DNA of 64,000 bases. It comes from Diplolepis rosae (taxonomy: Eukaryota; Arthropoda; Insecta; Hymenoptera; Diplolepididae). The DNA is taken from assembly GCA_030998225.1 (NCBI GenBank), contig JAPYXD010000262.1, positions 1,302,001 to 1,366,000 on the forward strand. The letters are read 5' to 3'. Both the position numbers and the translations under genes were made by a program. The notes below the pieces were generated by a model, which searched no databases, was not told the origin of the DNA, and saw only the letters and a list, made by a program, of their open reading frames with translations. Shown piece after piece: positions 21,367 through 33,100 of this stretch (the stretch's first letter is position 1; every line of letters starts with the position of its first letter).

Positions 21367-21828
21367 ATGGTGCATTTACACCTCTGTCTGCCTGACCGGT
21401 GAGGACAGAAAATGCCATGGAGACTAGATATTAGGAGACCAATCTCCATATATCCATTTCCGAAATGAAGTTCTGCCAAGTACATAGTTACAAAACTTCC
21501 CGATGAGGGCATGTGTGTTTACTGGGTGCAAAATGGCGACGCCTAATACACGATGCTTATAAACCGTAGATGGCGCCATTTTGCACCCAGGGAACACACG
21601 TGCCATCATCGGGAAGTTTTTTAACTAAGTACTTGGCAGAACTTCATTTCGTATTTTGTGAAGTACGGCCATAAGAGATTGGTCTCCTTATATCTAGTCT
21701 CCATGGAAAATACATGAGAGTAAAGGAGACAGACAGTGTAAAATTGGACAAAATGAAAATGTCTGTCTTTTATGCTCTTATGTATTTTCTGTCCGCACCG
21801 GTCTGGTAGACAGAGGTATAAATCAGCC
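21367..21828. mobile_element. Palindromic MITE, family H, copy 2, split by a P-like MITE
   Basis: The left part 21367-21415 (ATGGTGCATTTACACCTCTG, CCTGACCGGT) and right part 21706-21828 (ending ACAGAGGTATAAAT) match the uninterrupted copy at 19029. The insertion falls in the GGACAGAAAATACATAAGAG region of the family. Confidence 0.75.
21416..21705. mobile_element. P-like palindromic MITE, family B, copy 4, inside family H
   Basis: It is 290 bp and flanked by GAAAATGC (21408-21415) and GAAAATAC (21706-21713), an 8-bp duplication with one later change. It lies in the opposite orientation to copy 3, judging from the asymmetric TATGGCCGTACTTCAC segment. Confidence 0.85.
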
Positions 21829-22799
21829 CCCTGCATCTTAGCCAGAATGCACGTAATCCGCGAAACGAAAATGTCACAAGAATTGACCGTGGCCGCTAGG
21901 GGCGCTGATTGTTCATGAGGCCTGAATTCATTTTAATGCATGGGAAAAATGCATAAAAATTAAAAATTTTTGGTGATAAAAACTACTTGATCATATTTTT
22001 TTTACAACACATTAAACTAGAAAGTTTTAAATATTATTTAAAGAAATTTTTACTGATATAAAGGGTAATATGCTTGAAATTTGGGCGAAAATTGTCTTTG
22101 TAATTCTGGCTGGAAATTGAAATCAAAGTTCTGTTATCTTCGTTTTAAAATTAATATTTACATTGTGATTATTAAATAAAAATACAATATTTATTTATAT
22201 TATCAATATTATTGATATTATATCAGTCTTACATATTATAATAGAAAAATTGGCTATTGAAATTCCATCAAATTGAATTATAATACGGGTATTAATTATA
22301 TCATCTTGATTTTGTTAGAAAAATTAGATTTTATTATAGGACATTTTGTATTTTATATTTTAAAACTTCTCAGTAATTGAAAAAATTACATTTTTATGAA
22401 AAAAACTTTCACATAAGGAATGAACGTACATTTGAAAAAGTAACAAATATAAAGAATTTATAAAATTCCTTTATAAGTATTTGAAAACACAAAGAACAAA
22501 GATGTTTGTAATAAATAATAATCAACATAATATACTATATTTCATAATAATATAATGGATATTTAGATCTCATATGCACATCATTTATTATGTGTATTTT
22601 ATCTATAATTAGGGATGGGCGATCTCTATTCGATTCTACGGAGATCGATCTTTTTTACTCGATTAATCGGTTGGATTGATATTTTTTTTCGATCTTTACG
22701 GACGATTCTCCTTTCTTTTTTTCCTGTTTCCTATTTCTATGAAATGTTACTATGAACTGTTTTTTACTTTAAAAGTGAGATCAAGGGGTCGACCACGAG
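21829..22799. other. AT-rich interval, no gene seen
   Basis: Mostly AT-rich spacer. 22620-22740 has a GATCGATC-type purine/pyrimidine patch that recurs near 23210-23260 (CGATTTTTGAAGATCGATTC), possibly the ends of another decayed repeat. No coding signal is seen. Confidence 0.35.
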
Positions 22800-22995
22800 A
22801 ATATCCTTAATGTGATATACAAAGTATATTAATATTATAAACTTTATAGTAATACTTCATATTTATGCCAGAAATTTTATCATAAATAATACTTTAAGTG
22901 ATATGCAAAGTTCAAAGTATATTAATATTATAAACTTTATAGTAATACTTCATATTTATGTCAGAAACTTTATCACTAATAATACGCATTGCTTT
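22800..22995. repeat. Tandem duplication, unit about 105 bp
   Basis: AAAGTATATTAATATTATAA, then TATAGTAATACTTCATATTT and AGAAATTTTATCA, occurs at about 22818 and again at about 22916, with few differences. Two copies only. Confidence 0.7.
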
Positions 22996-23339
22996 AGAAA
23001 TTGTGCAATTTTAAAATATAAAAAACGTTCCTGATTCACAAATATGGTGTGTTTTTTAAGCCTAATTTCCTTTTTTATTGATATAAACACTTTTTTATTT
23101 TGATAATTTAAATTCACAAAATATGCAAGTAACAATTATATCTCCAATTATTATAAAACATTTTAAAAAAAGGTTATTTTACAGAAATGTATCATTTTCA
23201 GAAAAAGGTATCGATTTTTGAAGATCGATTCAAGGTCGATTCAGGCCGACCTTATGGTCGGCCTCATGAACAGCCAGCGCCACGGTGGCCAACGGTCAAC
23301 ATCTGTGACATTTTCAACTCCAGAGATTCTGGGGGCTGG

Positions 23340-23427
23340 TATAAATGCACCATTCATGGAAGTCTCCATGGCACCATTACTCCTATACGAGTCGACCTAG
23401 TGTGGTTGTGAAGCGGATGAAGAAAAG
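23340..23427 (+). other. Possible 5' untranslated exon of the sugar transporter
   Basis: GATGAAGAAAAG at 23416-23427 is followed by a consensus donor (GTAAGT). Its ATG does not fit in frame with the downstream coding exons (it would stop at once), so if the exon is real it is untranslated. This is inference from the donor site and position only. Confidence 0.25.
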
Positions 23428-23885
23428 GTAAGTCGAATCGTCGAATGAACAATAACAATCGTAGTTAATAGTTTGAGTTAGTTTAAATTTTTAGTCAATT
23501 ACAAAAAGTCCACTTTTTGAACCGTGAAAAGTCGGCTACAAATTTTACTTCCCCCTATGTCCAGACAGAGACTAATCGGGATGTGTGGTGTCTATGCAGT
23601 TTAATTATTAGCTCAAATTAAGATTCATTACGCAGAGCTTTAAGTATTTGAAAATCATACTCTGTGTCTCATAAGCAAATTTACGAAGAGAATAGATTTA
23701 GTTGAATATGTATTATGTAATTTTAAAATGAAAAAAACATGTTGAAAATTTAGTTATATAGTAGCTCATTTTTAAAAATACATGATACCTGTACTACAAT
23801 TTACAGACACTATATGCGATAGTATAGAGTACCAGTTATGAACATTAAACAAGGAAAATCAGTATGGTGATAAATAAGCAGCAAC

Positions 23886-26800
23886 ATGGCGTCAGGTACA
23901 AAACCTAATCACGACAGTGGATTTACATGATGTGTAATTTTTTGACATTTCTTTAATAAAAGTAAGTGAAATCGTACGCTCCTTTTTTCAGATTCTGACG
24001 TTTCCACATTATATCCTGAATCTTCTCGGATTAATGTATCACGAGATTCAGTCACAGTTGTAAGTTACATGCACTTTTTAAAAGATAGAAATCTAGATTT
24101 TCTTATGCAGAAAATAGTATAAATGTCTGGAAGCTTCAAACTATCGTTCCCCTTATATATAGTAAAATAATTACTGACACTGTACGACTCTGCGGATTTG
24201 TGAATGAGATTAGGCAGCCAGCCGACTGTTTTGGCAGTGTGGAACGTGTTAATAATCGGAGAATAAACGATTTTACGCATAAGCTCTTCTGCATACTTAT
24301 GTATGATCTTCTAACAAGAAACCCTAGGTAGGTGTCCTCTTCCGATTTTGTTCGTTCGCACATATGTTGTAGTACTCGAAAAACTAAGCGACACGTATTT
24401 TTTTTACGTGCCCAAAATGGTTTTTAGGGGGTAAAAATCACCCCCGAAAAGTACGGTACCAAAAACCCATTTAATTGTTTCACATATAATAACAGAATCT
24501 CTCACAATCAGACCAACTCGAAAAATATCCTCACTATGAGAGATGAAATATGTGATTTTGTCAACTGGATAAAAAAGATTTTTGGGAGGTAAACTACCCC
24601 ACAATAAGTTTTAATTATACAAAAAATCTTCAAACAGACATTATTTCAACCCGAAAAATCTGGAAAAAATATTTGTTGCACACAATAATAAAATAAAGTT
24701 TACTGATATTTGCATTTTCATGAGAAATTAATTTATAAGGGGTAACCACCCTTAAGTGCATGTTATTATATTTCTACAAAATAAAGTAAATTTCGCGTAC
24801 AAAACCAAGCAGAGAAAATTCTTGCCTATATGTAAATCCCTTAAATGTAATACAACTTTTGTTAGTTGCATTCCAAACCATGAACATGCGTCACAGTGAA
24901 GTTAATGATGCAGAATTGCAACTGGCAGATAATTTCAATGAAATACTAATTCAGGCTATGAATGAGTTCAATGGCGTTGAAATTGTTGTAGAAAATACGT
25001 TAGACTTTTCAGAACCATATAAAGACTGGGAGCCTTCCGCTGTGGAAGACACCTATGTAGAGTGGACTCCTAAACTTGATTATAAATCAGATGACGCTGT
25101 TTGTACGAGAGATGATGAAAATGTTGACTTCGATTATAAATAAAGAGCAGTGGAGTTTTGGAGAAGCGGAATGAAAAAAAGCAATCGTGAGTTAAGTGCT
25201 GATCAACATTGGTTCAGAAAAGTAACATCAGTATGACAATTGAGGCGATGGGCAGGACAAGTAAATAAAGGCGGTACATACATGGAAAAGTTGCATCGTA
25301 TTGCGGAGTACGCATTGAATAATTTTAAAAGTGCAATTGATGCTGGTATAATAATTCACGATGTAGACCTACAGAAATGGGGTCTACATGCTAAAAATAT
25401 CCTTGGTTTTGAAGACACACGATTTAAAGCATCTGACTGTTGGGTGTGGAAGTTTAAACGAACTCACCGAATAACATCCAGGAAACTCAATAAATTCATC
25501 ACCAAAAAAACATTAGAAGATAAGGAAAAATTAAAAGTAAATGCGGAAAATCTTGTGAATGAAGTGAAGCCGTACATCACTCAATATGGGAGAGAGAATG
25601 TTTATAACTCGGATCAAAGTAGATCCCAGTTAGAAATGCATTCTGGGAGAACATTGTCAATTGAAGGTATACGGCAAGTCGAATGTGTCGTCCAATCTAT
25701 TTCTTCTACAACTCACAGCTACACTATCCAACCCACGATTTCTGCGGATGAAAAGCTTCTATCTCCACTTTATCTTGTGTTAAAAGAGCGAAGTGGAAAA
25801 TTTGAACCCATTGTACAAGAAACCACTTTTCAGCCTATAAACGTCTTTGTAGCTGCATCCAAATCTGGATAACTTACGTCTGGTAAATTTGTTTATTTTT
25901 AGTAATTTTTGGTCATAAAATAAATTCATTACAGTCTTTAAATTTTTTAAATTATTTTATCTGCAGAACATTTTCAGAACTGGTTGGGAAATGTTTTTTT
26001 TTTTTCCCAAAAGGAGGGCTGACAAGCGTGTTTCTCATAGATTCTTGGACTGGACACTGCCCAGAAGTTGTACTGCAAGCAACGCCTGCGGTAAAGAATG
26101 TTATTCCTATGGTTATACCAAAAGGCACTACTGGAAAAGTTCAGCCCCTTGACGTCTACGGATTCCGCATATGGAAAAATTATGTGCGACATTTTTCAGA
26201 TTCAGTTATACTGTTAAACTATTATTTAAATCTGCACACACGAAATAATATTATAAAGCTACAGTCTTTGGTACATAATCAATTATTTTCACCAAGGTAT
26301 CACAGTCTTTTTGAATACTCCTGGTTTAAAAGTGCTTATGTTGCAGAAAAACCAGGAGAATTTGAGATACCAGTGGACTTTTCCTTCAAAACATTTTCCA
26401 ACACGTTATGTGAAATTTCAGGATGTCAAAATGTAGCCGCAATTAGATGTTCGTGGTGCAAAAAATCTTTGTATTCAAACATTTCTTCGTAGAGCATCAC
26501 TGCTGTACTACGTACAATGAATAAACAAGTCTAATCATGATTGTTGGTCTGATAAATTTTATTTTATTATTGCCTTCAACATATGCTTTTTTCAGATTTT
26601 TACGACATGAATTGGCACTCATTTGGTAATTTTCTTGTCACGTAGGATTTTGCAAGTATCTTGTTTTGTTCAATAATTATACACAATCATAACATGAAAT
26701 TTCGGTCCAAAAAACGTATGTTCAATTCAGAAAATGTTTTCTCGTTGCCAAAAAATGCTAAAAAAAAGGCTACGTGACGCAATAGTCAATACAATATAGA

Positions 26801-29800
26801 TGATGTGCATATTTTGTTTTTTTGTTTGAGACGACTGGTTTTCGCAGAATCATGTACACCATCCAACCATGCGCGAAAATCATAGGGATGTGCGAAGCAG
26901 CATATATCAAAAAGTTTTTTTTTTTAACAAAACATTTTTTAAACCTTTTTTGATAAGTATGGAAGATAATAAAACAAAAAAAAAAATAGTGTTGTTACAT
27001 CATTATTTAGTTAGCAATAAATTTATGAAAATGACCCACAAAACATGCCCATCACTGTGTTCTACCCCCTTAAAACTTATTGTGGGGTAGTTTACCTCCC
27101 AAAAATCTTTTTTATCCAGTTGACAAAATCACATATTTCATCTCTCGTAGTGAGGATATTTTTCGAGTTGGTTTGATTGTGAAAGATTCTGTTATTATAT
27201 GTGAAACAATTAAATGGGTTTTCGGTAACGTAATTTCGGGGGTGATTTTTACACCCTGAAAACCATTTGGTGCACGTAAAAAAAAATATGTGTCGCTTAG
27301 TTTTTCGAGTACTACAACATATGTGCGAACGAACAAAATCGGAGGGGGACACCTACCTAGGGTTCCTTGTAAGTCGCAATGTTCAGAACCCTAAATTCGT
27401 CCACGAAATCACTTTAAAGGGCATAGCCGGGTTTCCATGTGAAATCGGCCTTGAAACCAAATCAAATTTCGCATTAACCATATGAAAGGGGTTGGGCAAG
27501 AGATTATTTTGCCAAATTTTCAGATCATTATCTGCTAGTTTGAATGAGTAATGGCGGAGTTTACCATTTTTGTTTTTTTCTTTTTTTAGCTAATCTAATC
27601 ATAGGAAAATTTTTTTAAAAATCAGGGTTGTTTTTTCCAATAGAAGACACATTTGTACATTTTTGCAGATTTTTTCATGCATAATTCGCGATGCAAAAAA
27701 TTGCGAAAATTTTTGCACGCAAATTTGTTCATGTTTGAATTTAGCGACCACTCTTTTGAATTATTCTATTCATTAGTTACCTATCGATGATTAAAACAGA
27801 ATTTTTGCAGATTTTTGCAAGGTGTGGACGGGGGTAAAAAAAAATAAAAACCGTTAAAATACGCATTCTTCCAACATCTTACTATTAAAGCACATTTTGT
27901 AATAACAGTAGACAAATGAAAATAAAAGAGTATATTTTCGGCACGCGCTCGGCTACGACTCGGCCTGAATACATCGGTCGAGTCCCAAAGTGACCAACCT
28001 CCGTGGTACACACGATATTTTTTGCAAAATACGTCCTAAAGAAGTATTTCGAGTGTCTGTAGAATGGTATTGAGATTGTCCAATTACGACTCGGTGGAAT
28101 AGTAACATGTTATAACAATAATATTGATAAATATGGTATGAAAGGTGGTGGAAAGGGCTGTAGGGGGGAGCGCCCAGGGGCGGAGCCCCGGAGGGGGTGC
28201 AGGGGGCAAAGCCCCTGCCGGGGGGTTCGGGGGGCTGTGCCCCCCGAATTGTATAAAACGAATTTGATTGAATTTAATAATGTATGGAAAAGTATAAACT
28301 TTGGTTAGATTAATTAAATATTTTTCTGGGATGTAAAATGTTTTTTCTTCAAGTTTAAAAAATTTTAGGTACAATTTTTGGGATATTTAGTAATTTGTCA
28401 CTAAAAAACTTCTTTTTAGGTAATTCTAAATTATCTTTTTTATTTATTGATTGACCAAATATTAGAATTTTTTGACAACAACCCTTCTACATTTTTTATC
28501 AGAAAAATAATCGATTATTATGGTCTTTTGTAAATAAATCAATTTTCTCTTATGCTTAACGCAGTGGCAAAATTAGTTCCAGAAGAAATTGTACAGTTCC
28601 AAATAGTGGGAATATTTTAACAATTATAAAAATGCTGCAGTTGGTTGAGGGGGAAATATAATCCATTTCTCGCAACTGTGCAGAGGGCGTAAGGAACGAA
28701 AGTAGGACTTAAGGAAGAAAACAGATACAATATGAACATGCTGGTCGTAAATGGACAACTTTACAGCCGCTCTACAGGGGCTCGAAGTACTACTTTAGTG
28801 CCTGTTTTGTAAAAATGTTATTTGGTAAATCTCTGTAACATATATATAATAGAGCAATCTTCCTTTATCCCGATAAGAATATTAAGTTATCACCCCTCAA
28901 TGTAAAATGTGTTATAGATTTCCCAGGAAAAATGTTAGGAAGTACGACGAAGTAAGAAAATACAAAAAGGATTTTCAACATGTTTTACAGTTTTCAAGGC
29001 CATAAAAATTTGTTTACTGATGTTTTTAAATATTGATGCCTTTATTGATACCCCTATTTTATTCAAAGATCTAAGGGCTCAATTAGATATAAGCGAATAT
29101 TTAATAATCATTTTTAACCAATTAAATATAAATGGGATTTTAGATACGTGATGACGAAGATAGAGTCGAATCAGTAGGATGGAGTCCACTTCTTGTGTTG
29201 GCAGGCGTAACATGCTGTTTTGGGTCAGCCTTACCAGCAGGATTTAACATAGGAGTGATTAATACTCCAGCAAATGTAATTTCATATAAAAATATTGTTT
29301 TTTTTTCAATTCCTGTTACTAGCTGTGAATTATTTTTAAGTATGTGATTGTTTTTACAGTTAATAAAAGTTTTCTGTAATGAAAGTTTACAAGAACGATT
29401 TGATGTAGTAATTTCTATGCAAGGGCTTAATATACTTTGGTCAGCTATAGTTTCCGTTTTTTTAATCGGTGGAGTATTAGGATCGCTAACTGCAAGTTTT
29501 CTCGCTGACAAAATAGGCAGGAAAGGTGCCCTTGGAATAGGAAATTTATGTGGTATTGTTGGTGCTTTAATGTTCTTTTTTACACGCACACTAAATTCGG
29601 TAGAGCTTCTCTTGACTGGACGCCTAATGGTCGGTGCGTATTTCTATTTTCCATTATTTTGCTTTTGTATATAATTAATAATCATGAATTGCATTGTCAT
29701 ATGGAAAAAGGATTATGTATTCTGAAATAAAATATAAATAATAAAAATTGTGAAATCTCGTGAAAAAATTTATGAGCTACTTTTAGTACTGGTTGGTACT

Positions 29801-30115
29801 GGCCAGTGCTCAAAACAGCTAGTTAGCCTCGCCAGTGTATTTCAGAATACATCTCCAGAAGTGGCTCTTCTAGAAATAGTATATTACATTACAAGGGCAG
29901 AAAGATGAGATTCCTGCACTGCGCGCCATAATGCCCGAGGCGAAGCCGAGGGCATCATGGCACGCAGTTCAGGGCTCTCAAATTTCTGCCCATGTAGTGT
30001 ATACTATTTTTCTTGCTACCCGATCGAAAGTACGAAAGCAATTGCATGTGTGCATTGGAATATATTGATGCCAGCACCGACATTTGCGGCACGAGCGGAG
30101 CGAGTGCTGCTGGTC

Positions 30116-30146
<31 letters not shown>

Positions 30147-33100
30147 GCAGCAAATACATCTATAAATTAAGGTTTAGATTTCTATTTCCTTGTTTACATC
30201 TTCGGTAATTATCATAGACTAGCATGCATCTGTCAACGGACTTTTTGGGTAAAGTGTCAGTTTCTGCTATTAATTGAGCTTCAGTTCCAAAGTTTTTATT
30301 AATTTCTTTTTCATCTGTCGATTCATCAGATGATATGTCATTCATTTTTTTATTTTTATTTTTGTTACACTTCAGTCACTACTATTACATGCTAAATAAT
30401 ATCCACTCATTGCCACTAATAAACATTATCAGAGAGCGGACAAATTTTGACGCTTGAGGTTATCGACGTTTTTACTCCCGCTATTATAGAGGGCGCGCAT
30501 ATAGCTTAACCAATGCATGAAAGTTAGACTTTCTGCCGTGAAATTGGTGCCGAAACCACGTACTTTCGACTAGGGTAGTAAGAAAAATAAATTTCCTGCT
30601 CACATTTGCTATTTTCCATATGATATTAAAAAACGTTCCCTTACTTCTTGCTTTGTTATATGTACATTTATAGGTTTATCTGGAGGCCTAGCCACTAGTT
30701 TAATGCCTCTGTACATGACTGAGTTAGCACCTCTTAGACTAAGAGGAGCAGTTGGTGTATTTTGTCAGTTAGGTATCACTACTGGAGTACTTGTCGGACA
30801 AATCGTAGGACTAAATGCAATTTTAGGCACCGAGAAATCCTGGCACTTAATGCTAGCCGCTTTCGCTCCACTGTGCATTCTAGCATTACTATTAACTTGT
30901 ATTTTACCTGAAAGTCCAAAATACTTGTATGTGATAAAGGAACATCATGAAAGAGGAATCACTGGTTAGTAGCATTAGTTGATAAACAAGATTAAATGAA
31001 TAAACAATATGTATTTGAGTAAACTATTTTATTGATCTATCTATACACATATATAAATAATTGATTTATTACTTTCAGAGTTGAGTCGCTTACGTAATAA
31101 AGATATCATTCTTTTACGTGGAGAGGTATTAGTATTAGAAGAAGAATTGACAATCAGAATCACCAGCAATAAATGGAATATTAGGAGAGTTTTGAATGAT
31201 CCATGCTTGAGATTACCTCTACTTTTGGTTATCGTGTTACAATGCGGTCAGCAACTGAGTGGTATAAATGCCGTTTTCTACTATTCAGACTCTATATTTG
31301 AGAACGCAGGCCTTGATAAGACAAGATCTCAATATGCGACCATAGGAACGGGATTAGCTAATGTTTTCATGGCTGCAGTTTCTGTGTCAATCATGTCTTA
31401 TATGGGAAGAAGACCCCTTCTTCTAAGCAGTTGCTACTTAAGTGCAGGTTGCTTAGTAGTACTCTGTTTTTCAATTGAGTTTGAAGTTAGTACAGCGTTA
31501 CTGATTAACTTTGCTAATTCAGTTCAGGACACATGGACTACTATATTTTAATGTTTTTAGGACACTTATAAAATTATGCCATGGATTTGTATATTGGCTA
31601 TAGAAGCCTATGTAATATTTTATGGAATCGGGCTTGGTCCAATACCGTACTTTATTGGATCTGAACTATTTGATGTCGGCCCTCGACCTGTTGCAATGGC
31701 CCTTGGGAGCGTCGCCAATTGGGGCGGCAATTTTATTGTTGGAATGACTTTTCCCGCTTTGCAAAGATTAATGGGTTCTTATACATTTATGATATTCACT
31801 ATTAGCACTTTGGTCTTAGCAATTTTCATAAGGTAAGTAATGCAAAAAATTATAATGTATTTTTTTACTTTAATTCTTTAGGTTATGTACTATCATCACT
31901 TATCCAATTTCTACCTTGCTGACTTTTTCTGTCTGTTAACTTATGCATCTACTGTTTATCAGGGTTAGTTTACGTGACAAAGTTTTGGGGAGGATGTGCT
32001 TTGAAGTGTTAGCAATAAATTTATAATTAGGTCAAATGTAAGTGAAATGCCGATAAAACGCATGACATTTCCCTTGCAAGGTCGCCAATATTATGTATAC
32101 TCAAGTCGGATAATAGGGGAACTGGGTTTAGGAGCTTCCTAGAATCAGTTTGACGATGGTGCGGTGCGAGGGATCGAAAGAGTGACAATATAAACGACTT
32201 AAAGTCGTTGAATTCCATAAAAAAAGAGACAGTGCCACTTGGTCGTGTTCGATTTAACTCTCTCCCATGAGTGAAGTAATTCTTACATTTCTGATTGTTT
32301 TTCTCTGAGGATTATCTGAATTTACGAACGCAACACCCGAAATTGCCCCTGTTATTTGACTTGATCGTAATACTTTATTTTTCAGCGTACATCCTCTCCC
32401 CGGAAATATTCTATGACAAGTGGGATGACTTGCGTCAGACACAGATTAGTCTCCATAGTCTTATTTTCATAGATACACGTGATATATGGCAAGAATACCA
32501 AATAAATACTTACTATTTTCTATCAGCAGCTCATGAAGTGAATTTTATTTTTCCTTGCGGGGTAAACAAATCTATTTTCTGACCCCCTAGTAGAAAACAA
32601 ATCGTGTGCAGCTAGGGAAAAACATTAATTTTACTCGTGTGGTTGTTACCACTCGCTTTGCTCAGGCATTAAATTTCGCACATGCAAAATAAATTTTTTC
32701 TCCCTAGTTGCACAATACACTAATTTTGAACCGCAGTGGTATATGTATATAATTATATATTGCAAGTATATAATTATATATTAATAATATATAAATATAA
32801 ACCAAAAGTAGGCTATCTACGTTCATCTTTATCTTCTCTAATATTTTCTATTTCTTGAACACAATATTCTTTTTATTTCAGACATAAACATGTAGAAATA
32901 AAAAATTAATAAATGCCTAGGAATTAAAATGTATCCAAAAAAATCATTCTCAATTCCGTTTCTTTCCAGATCTTGACATTTCAATGCCATTCAATTCCCA
33001 CCCTCTTACCGGTTGGCTAGAGTCGTAATTTTTGTCGTAAAGGTGTTTTACGACCTATGGTGCTTTTATACCTCTCTGGCTGCGGGCCGAGAAATTCACA

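Larger units (their letters stand above)
29876..30600. mobile_element. Inverted-repeat element J in the fourth intron
   Basis: TATTTTTCTTGCTACCCGAT plus CGAAAGTACG at 30003-30032 is mirrored at 30566-30596 (CGTACTTTCGACTAGGGTAG, then AAGAAAAATA). An adjoining hairpin (29876-30011) pairs AGGGCAGAAA with TTTCTGCCC and encloses GCCCGAGGCGAAGCCGAGGGC. The interior includes a 28-G run and a short minus-strand coding remnant. Confidence 0.5.

Noticed and set aside
23416..23427. ATGAAGAAAAG before a consensus donor as the transporter start
   Set aside because: Joined to 23992 it gives AGA TTC TGA, an immediate stop. It can only be an untranslated exon, if it is one at all.
28084..28374. A 96-aa minus-strand ORF with a proline-rich centre
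   Set aside because: The proline stretch is just the GC-rich repeat island read in one frame; both sides are low-complexity intron.
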